A stretch of 64,000 nt of DNA. Origin: an uncultured Verrucomicrobiota bacterium (GTDB lineage Bacteria; Verrucomicrobiota; Verrucomicrobiia; Opitutales; Seribacteraceae). The notes beneath the pieces are model-generated. The model worked only from the letters and a program-made list of their open reading frames with translations. It ran no database searches and was not told the origin of the DNA. Positions 20,276 through 28,740 of this stretch are shown here, piece after piece. Location of the stretch: assembly GCA_902615835.1 (NCBI GenBank), contig CACMQL010000006.1, positions 1-64,000 of the forward strand. Reading direction: 5' to 3'. The first letter of the stretch is position 1; every line of letters begins with the position of its first letter. The translations under genes and the position numbers were made by a program.

Positions 20276-22813
20276 ATGGAAGAAATCAATGAAAATTTAA
20301 TAAACGGTAATATAACTGAAATTATGCAGTCTGCATATATCGACTATTCAATGTCAGTAATTGTTAGCCGAGCGTTGCCAGATGCTCGTGATGGTTTCAA
20401 ACCAGTCCAGCGAAGAGTTTTATATGCTATGTTAAGGGAGGGATTGCTCCATAACCGTCCATATGATAAGTGTGCCGGAGTAGTAGGAGAGGTTCTTAAA
20501 AACTATCATCCACACGGAGACGGTTCTGTATATGATACATTAGTAAGAATGGCACAACCTTGGATAATGAGATACCCTTTGATTGATGGTCAGGGTAATT
20601 TCGGCTCTGTAGACGGTGATTCTGCTGCTGCTTATCGATATACCGAGTGTAGATTGATGAAATTGTCTGAGGAGTTACTTAAGGACATAGACGAGGATAC
20701 GGTCGATTTTGTTTCCAATTACAAAGAGAGTACGACGGAACCGACGGTATTGCCTGCAAGTCTACCTGGGTTGTTGATGAACGGCTCTACAGGTATAGCC
20801 GTCGGGATGGCTACGAATATACCTCCACACAATTTACAGGAAATAATTGATGCTGTTTGTTTGTTAATTGATGATCCTGCCGCGTCTGTAGACGAAATTA
20901 TGAGGATTATGCCCGGGCCTGATTTCCCAACGGGCGGCAGTATTGCCGGAAGATCAGGTATTAAATCATATATGAACACTGGAAGGGGTATTGTTCGCAT
21001 GCGTGGGAGTATGCATATAGAGGATTTGCCCAGCGGTAAACAACAGATCATCATTACACAAATACCTTTTAATGTAAATCGGGCCACGCTTGTTACGAGG
21101 ATCGCTGATTTGGTTAGGGAAAAAATTCTTGATGGAGTAAGCGATTTAAGGGACGAATCAACTGAAAAGACAAGGATTGTTGTAGAATTGAAAATGGGTG
21201 AGATCGAAAGAGTGACCATGAACAAATTGTATAAGCTGACTGCACTAGAAAGTAGTTTTGGTGTTATTTTACTAGCACTCGATAAACTAAAGCCTAAACA
21301 GCTAAATATTAAGGAAGCTCTTGAACTTTACATCGAACATAGACGGTCAGTCACATTAAGACGCACTAAATTCAGGTTACGTAAAACCCAAGATCGTGCC
21401 CATACTCTAGAAGGATATAAAATCGCGTTGGACAATTTAGATGATTTTGTTAAAATAATCAGAGCGTCCAATAATCGAAATAATGCTAAAATAAATCTGT
21501 CTACAAAATACAGTCTTTCTGAAAGGCAAGCAAACGCAATTCTTGATTTAAGACTGTATCAATTAACAGGTATGGAAAGGGAGAAGATTGAAGCAGAATA
21601 CGCAGAATTAATGAATCTTATTGCCGAGTATACTGAAATTATTGAGAACGAAAATAAGCTCCTAGAGCTTATAAAAAGAGAAATTCTTGAACTGAAGAAG
21701 ACTTACGGCGATGAGCGAATGACTTTGATTACTGAAGCTGAGGGTGATGTTTCGATGGAGGACCTCATTCCCAATGACGGTTGCGTAGTTACAATTACCA
21801 AATCTGGATTTATTAAGCGTACAACAGTTGACGAATTCAAGATTCAGAACAGGGGCGGAAAAGGGGTAATTGGTAGTGGTCAAAAAGATGAGGATCCCGT
21901 AGTTCTGCTTAAAACCTGTAATGCTCACGATACGCTTATGTTTTTTATGCAGAATGGTCGTGTTTATGTTCAGAAAGCCTATGAAATACCCGAGGGAAGC
22001 CGTACATCAAAAGGTCGAAATACAATAAATTTTCTTGAGATGCAAAAGGACGAGAAAGTCGCCGCAATTATTTCGGCGGATGACTTTGAGTCTGAAAATT
22101 CATTGGTTTTGTGTACCAAAAAAGGAGTCGTAAAAAAATCAAAATTAAGTGTCTATAAGAACCATCGCAAAGGAGGAATTATAGGTATAAATGTAGATGA
22201 GGGTGACGAAGTATTGGAAGCCTTACAAATTGATCAGGATGATCATTTAATGGTTTTAACCGCGAAAGGGAAAGGCTTACGTTTCGACTCGAATCAATTG
22301 CGAGATCAAGGTCGTACAACACGTGGAGTTCGCGGTATTAAACTTAAGCAAAATGATCATGTGGTCAACCTCCTCAAGGTTGAAGATGAAAAACTGCTTT
22401 TAATTACGGGTCAAAACGGCCTTGGTATCAGGACGAAATTTTGTTCCTTTTTACCGCGAGGTGGTGAGATAGTTGAAAATGAAGAGATTTCACCGCGAAA
22501 AAGGGGAGGCCAAGGTGTTATTGCTATGAATACGGACGCAGTTTGTGGTGCTATAAGTGTGGATCCTCAGAGCGAGATATTGATGATTACAAAGTCCGGT
22601 CAAACTGTTCGCTGTGCAGTACGAGATATTAGGGAAACAAGCCGCGGCTCCAAGGGAGTAAAATTAGTAAATCTTTCTGCAAACGATGTTTTAGTGGGAG
22701 TTTCAGAAGTTATTGAGCTCGATGAAGAGACGGTAGGAGATGAAGATTTAATCGCAGATGTTTCTGATGTAGATGAAGAAACTAACCCGAACTCTGAAAT
22801 TGTTTTAAATTAA
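20276..22813 (+). CDS. gyrA: DNA gyrase subunit A
   Basis: IDYSMSVIVSRALPDARDGFKPVQRRVLYAM, RYTE, and GyrA-box-like QNRGGKGV; follows gyrB. Confidence 0.97.
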   Translation: MEEINENLINGNITEIMQSAYIDYSMSVIVSRALPDARDGFKPVQRRVLYAMLREGLLHNRPYDKCAGVVGEVLKNYHPHGDGSVYDTLVRMAQPWIMRYPLIDGQGNFGSVDGDSAAAYRYTECRLMKLSEELLKDIDEDTVDFVSNYKESTTEPTVLPASLPGLLMNGSTGIAVGMATNIPPHNLQEIIDAVCLLIDDPAASVDEIMRIMPGPDFPTGGSIAGRSGIKSYMNTGRGIVRMRGSMHIEDLPSGKQQIIITQIPFNVNRATLVTRIADLVREKILDGVSDLRDESTEKTRIVVELKMGEIERVTMNKLYKLTALESSFGVILLALDKLKPKQLNIKEALELYIEHRRSVTLRRTKFRLRKTQDRAHTLEGYKIALDNLDDFVKIIRASNNRNNAKINLSTKYSLSERQANAILDLRLYQLTGMEREKIEAEYAELMNLIAEYTEIIENENKLLELIKREILELKKTYGDERMTLITEAEGDVSMEDLIPNDGCVVTITKSGFIKRTTVDEFKIQNRGGKGVIGSGQKDEDPVVLLKTCNAHDTLMFFMQNGRVYVQKAYEIPEGSRTSKGRNTINFLEMQKDEKVAAIISADDFESENSLVLCTKKGVVKKSKLSVYKNHRKGGIIGINVDEGDEVLEALQIDQDDHLMVLTAKGKGLRFDSNQLRDQGRTTRGVRGIKLKQNDHVVNLLKVEDEKLLLITGQNGLGIRTKFCSFLPRGGEIVENEEISPRKRGGQGVIAMNTDAVCGAISVDPQSEILMITKSGQTVRCAVRDIRETSRGSKGVKLVNLSANDVLVGVSEVIELDEETVGDEDLIADVSDVDEETNPNSEIVLN

Positions 22814-23321
22814 TTTTTTTTTCTATTCTTTTAATCAGAAAATATACACAAAGAGCATCAAAAAGAGAGTGGTGAAAATCTCTTTTGTTTGACCTACATC
22901 TTTTTTCTGCCTCTTGACGGATCATTTTTTCTTCTACAAATATTTTCATTAGCGTCTTTAAATCGTAGCTTTTTAAGCCAGGATATAGTGCTCGATAAAC
23001 ATTCAAAGTATCAATCCATTTGTGCTTTCGAATAGCTCCAGTTTTTTTATCCAAATCATACGGAAAATATTTTTTGATAAGGTTTTTTTCAATATGTGAA
23101 TTATGTGCCACGATGTACGAATAATTATCGGATTGTAATTTTTGAAGAGATTCTAATATATTGCTTCCAGTTTGTTCTTTAGAAGAGTATATTTTCTCGT
23201 CTTTAGTGACTACATAACCAATTTCTCTTATTCCCCTAGAAAGAGAACCCTCAAAATCAATATAAAGGACTTTACTCAATGGATGATATAACTTACGGAC
23301 AGTTCCAGAACTTTGTAGCAA
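22782..23321 (-). CDS. DnaQ-like (DEDD) 3'-5' exonuclease family protein
   Basis: LYIDFEGS (DxE), VAHNSHIEKN, WIDTLNV, HHSLFDALCVYFL (H/D). True start may be a TTG at 23279. Confidence 0.75.
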   Translation of the reverse strand: MLQSSGTVRKLYHPLSKVLYIDFEGSLSRGIREIGYVVTKDEKIYSSKEQTGSNILESLQKLQSDNYSYIVAHNSHIEKNLIKKYFPYDLDKKTGAIRKHKWIDTLNVYRALYPGLKSYDLKTLMKIFVEEKMIRQEAEKRCRSNKRDFHHSLFDALCVYFLIKRIEKKINLKQFQSSG

Positions 23322-24031
23322 AGGAAACTGAATTCAAGAAAGTATTTTCTGATAAAATCACAAATGATGGGGTTGCCTTCCAACTTAAGGAAGATGAAAC
23401 ACCAGTCACTCAAATCGATTTACTCATTGAGAAAACATTGAGGAAGTCTATTTCTAATAATTTCCCAACCCATTCTATTATTGGTGAAGAATTTGAGGAC
23501 AAACTTGGTAAAAGTTCTTACAAATGGATTATTGACCCTATTGACGGCACCTTTGCCCTTACTAAAGGCGTACCTATGTTTGGTATACTTGTGGGTTTAT
23601 TGCATAAAGAAATTCCTCTTTACGGTTGTGTAAGATTTCCGCTCATGGATAAACTAATTTGTGGAAACGGTCAAACTTCTAGCGAAAATGGAATGTCTGT
23701 GCAATGTGACAATCACACCCCTTTGAGCCACAGCCTTATTCTAACTAGTGATGAGAGACGAATAAACGAGTCCAAATATAAATCGAATTGGGGTCACTTA
23801 AATAACCTGGTGTCAAATCATAGGACATGGGGGGATTGTTTTGGATATTACTTAGTTTGTACCGGGAAAGCACAAGTTATGTTCGATCTAGATTTAAAGC
23901 CATGTGACATATTACCACTGGTTCCCATCATTCAAGGTGCTGGTTGCGAAATCATTGAATTGGAAGAACCTTATAAGGATATAATAGTATGCCCCAAAAG
24001 TCTAAAGACTGAAATTTTAGAATGTTTTTAG
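23279..24031 (+). CDS. Inositol monophosphatase family protein; HisN-like histidinol-phosphatase candidate
   Basis: GEEF and WIIDPIDGTFALTKGVPMFGILVGLL, plus C-terminal CDILPLVPIIQGAGCEI. Confidence 0.85.
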   Translation: MDDITYGQFQNFVAKETEFKKVFSDKITNDGVAFQLKEDETPVTQIDLLIEKTLRKSISNNFPTHSIIGEEFEDKLGKSSYKWIIDPIDGTFALTKGVPMFGILVGLLHKEIPLYGCVRFPLMDKLICGNGQTSSENGMSVQCDNHTPLSHSLILTSDERRINESKYKSNWGHLNNLVSNHRTWGDCFGYYLVCTGKAQVMFDLDLKPCDILPLVPIIQGAGCEIIELEEPYKDIIVCPKSLKTEILECF

Positions 24032-24107
<76 letters not shown>

Positions 24108-24183
24108 GAAAATGTTTATATACTCTAATTGTACCTTTAGAACAAGAGCAATTTATTTAACTTTTTAAAATATGTCGTTTTGC

Positions 24184-24211
24184 TTGACATAGCAGATGCA
24201 TATTTTATTTT
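24184..24211 (+). promoter_or_regulatory. Candidate sigma-70-type promoter for tRNA-Thr/tuf
   Basis: TTGACA, 16-nt spacer, TATTTT, with an AT-rich upstream region, 31 nt before the tRNA-Thr gene. Confidence 0.55.
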
Positions 24212-24242
24212 AAATCGTTTAAATAAAACCCCATGCCCCTCC

Positions 24243-24318
<76 letters not shown>

Positions 24319-24350
24319 CACAGAATATAATCAACAACCAGTCAAAGTAA

Positions 24351-25550
24351 ATGGCCAAAGAACAGTTCCAACGAACCAAACCTCATGTAAACGTCGGTAC
24401 CATCGGACATGTCGACCATGGAAAGACCACTTTAACCACAGCAATTCTTCACGCACAAGCTAATAAGGGTTTAGCCGAAGTAAAGTCCTATGCGGATATT
24501 GCTAAGGGAGGAACCGTTCGTGATGCTTCCAAAATTGTAACGATTGCAGTTTCTCATGTAGAATACGAAACAGAAAATCGGCACTATGCCCACGTCGATT
24601 GTCCTGGTCACGCAGATTTTGTCAAAAATATGATTACGGGTGCAGCACAGATGGATGGAGCAATCCTCGTTGTGGATGCAACGACTGGACCTATGCCTCA
24701 AACAAGAGAACACATTCTTCTTGCTCGTCAGGTTGATGTACCAAATCTTGTTGTTTTTCTCAATAAATGTGACCTCATGTCAGGAGATGATGAAGAACTT
24801 CTCGAATTGGTCGACATGGAAATTAGAGATCTTTTAAGTAAATATGAGTTTGACGGTGATAACGCTCAAATCATTCGCGGATCCGCAACCAAAGCATTAG
24901 AAAATGATGACGGCGACCTTGGTCTGAGTGCAATACAAAAACTTATGGAAGCAATTGATTCAGAGGTTGCCGAGCCAGTTCGAGACACAGATAAGCCCTT
25001 GCTCATGTCTGTCGAGGATGTTTTCACCATCACGGGCAGAGGTACGGTTGCAACTGGAAGGATCGAGCGAGGAATCGTGAAAGTTGGCGATGAGATTGAA
25101 ATTGTTGGTCTTGGTGAATCACGCAAGACAACCTGTACTGGTGTTGAAATGTTTCGAAAAGAACTGGGTGAAGGACAAGCTGGCGACAATGTTGGAATTT
25201 TGCTTCGTGGGATTGAAAAAGCTGACATCCAAAGAGGTCATGTAATTGCAGCACCAGGTAGTATCAAGCCACACACCAAGGCTAAAGCTCAAATTTATGT
25301 CCTAAACAAAGAAGAAGGTGGAAGACATACCCCGTTTTTCAAGGGATATCGCCCGCAATTTTTCTTCGGAACGGCTGATGTAACAGGAATTGTTGAGCTT
25401 CCCGACGGCGTAGAAATGGTGATGCCTGGAGACAACCTGACTGTTGAGGTTGAGCTTCAGAAGGCAATTGCGATGGAATCGGGTCAACGTTTTGCTATTC
25501 GTGAAGGTGGCAGAACCATCGGTGCAGGCAATATTTCAGAGATTGTATAA
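24351..25550 (+). CDS. tuf: Elongation factor Tu
   Basis: [45 protein letters not shown]; 399 aa. Confidence 0.97.
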   Translation: MAKEQFQRTKPHVNVGTIGHVDHGKTTLTTAILHAQANKGLAEVKSYADIAKGGTVRDASKIVTIAVSHVEYETENRHYAHVDCPGHADFVKNMITGAAQMDGAILVVDATTGPMPQTREHILLARQVDVPNLVVFLNKCDLMSGDDEELLELVDMEIRDLLSKYEFDGDNAQIIRGSATKALENDDGDLGLSAIQKLMEAIDSEVAEPVRDTDKPLLMSVEDVFTITGRGTVATGRIERGIVKVGDEIEIVGLGESRKTTCTGVEMFRKELGEGQAGDNVGILLRGIEKADIQRGHVIAAPGSIKPHTKAKAQIYVLNKEEGGRHTPFFKGYRPQFFFGTADVTGIVELPDGVEMVMPGDNLTVEVELQKAIAMESGQRFAIREGGRTIGAGNISEIV

Positions 25551-25573
25551 AAATTTTATCTGGTCTGACTATT

Positions 25574-25649
25574 GGGAGAATAGCTCAATTGGTAGAGCAC
25601 CGGTCTCCAAAACCGTAGGCTGGGGGTTCGAGTCCCTCTTCTCCCGCCA
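25574..25649 (+). tRNA. tRNA-Trp (CCA)
   Basis: GGGAGAA...TTCTCCC acceptor, anticodon loop CTCCAAA, encoded CCA. Confidence 0.95.
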
Positions 25650-25674
25650 AAGTTTTTAGTTAGGTCAAACAAGA

Positions 25675-25878
25675 ATGAACCCCTTTCAAAAAATTCGACT
25701 CTTTTACAAAGAAACTCTGGCAGAGCTAGGAAAAGCAGCTTGGCCCAATTTCGTAGAGTTGCGTGGTTCAACCGTTGTGGTCATTGTCGGTGTTGCTATT
25801 TTAGGCTTATTTATCTCAGTTTCTGATTTTTCACTTACGAACTGCGTAGAACTGTTAACTATGCTCATACGCTCTTGA
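25675..25878 (+). CDS. secE: Preprotein translocase subunit SecE
   Basis: 67 aa, ETLAELGKAAWPNFVELRGSTVVVIVGVAILGLF; between tuf/tRNA-Trp and nusG. Confidence 0.92.
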   Translation: MNPFQKIRLFYKETLAELGKAAWPNFVELRGSTVVVIVGVAILGLFISVSDFSLTNCVELLTMLIRS

Positions 25879-25886
25879 TTTTTCAA

Positions 25887-26465
25887 ATGAGTACTCAAAC
25901 TACTTCCGAAGCTAGATGGTATGCATTACAGTGCCTGTCAAACCACGAAGATAAGGTTAAGAGATATCTTGTTAAATATAAAGAGGAGGATGAAGAATTT
26001 GCAGGATGCTTAAACGAAATTTTAGTTCCAATAGAAACAGTTTCTGAAGTCAAAAATGGTAAGAAAAAGCAAAGAGACAGAAAATTTTACCCAGGATATG
26101 TTTTTGTAGAAATGAAATTATTTGACCAAGTTGGTAATCTCAAAAAAAAGCCTTGGTACAAGATTAAAGAAACCGATGGAGTAATAAATTTCATCGGTCG
26201 AGAGAATCCTACTCCCTTAGCTGATGATGAGATTGGCAGAATCCTCAAGCAAGTAAACGAGGCTGAGGGTAAAGAAGTGCCTAAAGTTAAGTTTGCCCTT
26301 CGAGAAGTGGTGAAAATTCTCGATGGACCATTTCTCAATCTAACAGGGGAGATCGAAGAGATCGATTCCCAGAAGGGAACCCTGAAAGTGTCTGTTTCTA
26401 TATTTGGCCGGTTTACTCCCGTAGAGTTGGAATTTTGGCAGGTTGAGAAGGCAGACGAAGAGTAA
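25887..26465 (+). CDS. nusG: Transcription termination/antitermination protein NusG
   Basis: ARWYALQCLSNHEDKVKRYL, FYPGYVFVEMKL, GPF.NLTGEIEEID KOW; ATG at 25887 preferred over the TTG at 25875. Confidence 0.95.
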   Translation: MSTQTTSEARWYALQCLSNHEDKVKRYLVKYKEEDEEFAGCLNEILVPIETVSEVKNGKKKQRDRKFYPGYVFVEMKLFDQVGNLKKKPWYKIKETDGVINFIGRENPTPLADDEIGRILKQVNEAEGKEVPKVKFALREVVKILDGPFLNLTGEIEEIDSQKGTLKVSVSIFGRFTPVELEFWQVEKADEE

Positions 26466-26483
26466 TCATCCTTATTTAATATC

Positions 26484-26909
26484 ATGTCTAAAAAAGCAGT
26501 AGGACTAATCAAACTTCAATTACCGGCAGGAGCTGCCAATCCGGCACCTCCAGTTGGTCCTGCACTAGGCGCACAAGGTGTGAATATTATGGGTTTCTGC
26601 AAGGAATTTAACGCCAAAACGAAAGATCAATCTGGTATGATTTTGCCCGTCGAAATAACAGTCTATGCGGATCGCTCTTTCACCTTTATTTTAAAGTCTC
26701 CTCCTGCTGCAGTCTTATTGAAAAAGGCAGCAGGTTTGGCCAAAGGTTCGGGCATTCCCAACCGGGATAAGGTCGGTAAGGTGACAAAGCAACAAATCTT
26801 GGAAATAGTAAAAATAAAACAAAACGATTTAAATTCGAATGACGAAGAGGCTGCGAGCCGCATTATTGAGGGAACAGCCAGAAGCATGGGAATAGAAATC
26901 TCATCCTGA
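26484..26909 (+). CDS. rplK: 50S ribosomal protein L11
   Basis: [36 protein letters not shown]. Confidence 0.97.
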   Translation: MSKKAVGLIKLQLPAGAANPAPPVGPALGAQGVNIMGFCKEFNAKTKDQSGMILPVEITVYADRSFTFILKSPPAAVLLKKAAGLAKGSGIPNRDKVGKVTKQQILEIVKIKQNDLNSNDEEAASRIIEGTARSMGIEISS

Positions 26910-26917
26910 TCAATATT

Positions 26918-27604
26918 ATGAAAAAAAGAAGCAGAAGATATGTAGCCTCAAGTGAAGGAATTTCTGAATCCAAGCATTATGAATTGAAAGAGGCTTTAAT
27001 GGGAATTTCCAGTCAATCAAAAGTCAAATTTGATGAATCCGTTGAACTTTCAATGAGACTAGGTGTTGACCCTAAGCAATCATCACAAACTGTCCGTGGA
27101 ACCGTCAAACTCCCTCACGGAAGTGGAAAAGATGTCCAAGTTCTTGTCTTCACGGAAAAACCTGAGGAGGCTCTCAAACTTGGAGCAGATCATGCCGGAC
27201 TTGAGAATCTTATTTCTAAAATTAAAGATGGGTGGACTGGCTTTGATGTGGCCCTATCGACAACAACTGCAATGAAATCCGTACGGTCTATCGCTAGAGT
27301 TTTAGGACCTCGTGGGCTAATGCCTACACCTAAGGCTGGCACGATTACTGATAACCTCGAGGAAGGGATAAATGATGTGAAGACTGGAAGAGTCGAGTTC
27401 AAGATGGACAAGACTGGTGCAATGGCTGTTCTTATTGGAAAAAAATCATTCACGGTCGATCAACTTTTGGAAAATGCGAATTCCGCGATTCAGGCAGTTT
27501 CTTCGTCCAAACCTGAGGGATTTAAAGGAAGATTTGTAAAATCGGCGCATGTAAGTTCTACGATGAATCCCAGTTACAGGTTAAGTCCTACAATATTTAA
27601 TTAA
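26918..27604 (+). CDS. rplA: 50S ribosomal protein L1
   Basis: VLGPRGLMPTPKAGTI; gene order. Confidence 0.97.
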   Translation: MKKRSRRYVASSEGISESKHYELKEALMGISSQSKVKFDESVELSMRLGVDPKQSSQTVRGTVKLPHGSGKDVQVLVFTEKPEEALKLGADHAGLENLISKIKDGWTGFDVALSTTTAMKSVRSIARVLGPRGLMPTPKAGTITDNLEEGINDVKTGRVEFKMDKTGAMAVLIGKKSFTVDQLLENANSAIQAVSSSKPEGFKGRFVKSAHVSSTMNPSYRLSPTIFN

Positions 27605-27605
27605 A

Positions 27606-28115
27606 ATGAGACCAGAAAAAGCATACCTAATTGAGGAGGCGAAGAATCATCTTTCAAAGTCAGAATATTTCTTTCTGACTGACTACCATGGAATTGATGC
27701 ACAAGAAACGTCTGAATTACGCAGCAAACTTGCCGAAAGGGGAGCCGAATTTCATGTGGTTAAAAATTCCTCTATCAGGCTTGCTGCAAATCCTGATTTG
27801 ATCGAAGATTTGGATTCCCATCTCAAGGGACACACGGCTGTAGTTGTTGGGGGGGATGATGCTTCAGGGGTTGCAAAAGCACTTAGCGAATATTTTAAGT
27901 CAAATGAAAAAGTTTCCGTAAAAGCTGGTGCTTTAGGTGATCGCCCTCTCACCGCAGACGAAATTAAACAACTCGCCACTTTACCTGGTCTTGAGCAATT
28001 ACGAGCTCAACTTCTTTCACTTTTCAACACACCCGCATCGAGTCTTGTTACTGTTTTAAGTGCCCCAGCACGAGGCATGGTTACAGTGCTTAAGGCAAAA
28101 GCAGACAAAGGATAA
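27606..28115 (+). CDS. rplJ: 50S ribosomal protein L10
   Basis: L10 family sequence and position between rplA and rplL. Confidence 0.95.
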   Translation: MRPEKAYLIEEAKNHLSKSEYFFLTDYHGIDAQETSELRSKLAERGAEFHVVKNSSIRLAANPDLIEDLDSHLKGHTAVVVGGDDASGVAKALSEYFKSNEKVSVKAGALGDRPLTADEIKQLATLPGLEQLRAQLLSLFNTPASSLVTVLSAPARGMVTVLKAKADKG

Positions 28116-28222
28116 CATATTTTGAGATAACCATCTCGCATCACAACTAAACAACAACCGCCAACCTAGAAGAAATTAGGGATCATTCCTTAAACGCCTT
28201 TAGGTACTAATCATATTCAGGC

Positions 28223-28230
28223 AAGGAGGT
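28223..28230 (+). promoter_or_regulatory. Perfect Shine-Dalgarno sequence of rplL
   Basis: AAGGAGGT, 9 nt before the rplL ATG at 28240. Confidence 0.85.
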
Positions 28231-28239
28231 AATAAAAAC

Positions 28240-28632
28240 ATGTCAGACATAACAAAAGAACAAGTAGTAGAGTGGCTAAGTAGCCAATCCGTAATTGAAG
28301 TAGCCGATCTCGTAAAAGAGTTGGAAGAAAAGTGGGGAGTTAGTGCCACAGCCCCTGCTGCCGTTGCGGTTGCCGCACCAGCAGGAGGCGGCGATGCCGG
28401 GGGCGAAACAGCTGAAGAAAAAAGTGAATTTGATGTCGTTCTGGTAGAGTTCGGTGGCAATAAGATTGCTGTTATCAAAGAAGTCCGTGCCATCACAGGA
28501 CTTGGTTTAAAAGAAGCAAAAGAACTGGTTGAAGGTGCACCTAAATCCGTCAAAGAAGGCGTGAGCAAAGAAGAAGCTGAAGAAATCTCGAAAAAGCTTG
28601 AGGCAGCAGGTGCCAAGGCTGAAGTTAAATAA
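28240..28632 (+). CDS. rplL: 50S ribosomal protein L7/L12
   Basis: Ala-rich hinge and [45 protein letters not shown]. Confidence 0.97.
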   Translation: MSDITKEQVVEWLSSQSVIEVADLVKELEEKWGVSATAPAAVAVAAPAGGGDAGGETAEEKSEFDVVLVEFGGNKIAVIKEVRAITGLGLKEAKELVEGAPKSVKEGVSKEEAEEISKKLEAAGAKAEVK

Positions 28633-28663
28633 TGCTTTTAGCCGAAGATCTATAAATCGATTT

Positions 28664-28699
28664 AAAGCCGTACGGTTGATTTCGACCTGCGGCTTTTTC
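28664..28699 (+). terminator. Hairpin plus T-tract between rplL and rpoB (attenuator/partial terminator candidate)
   Basis: AAAGCCG ... CGGCTTTTT inverted repeat followed by pyrimidine-rich sequence, 41 nt upstream of rpoB. Confidence 0.65.
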
Positions 28700-28740
28700 C
28701 ATTTTCTTTAATATTACACATTCAAAAAAAATCACCAATA

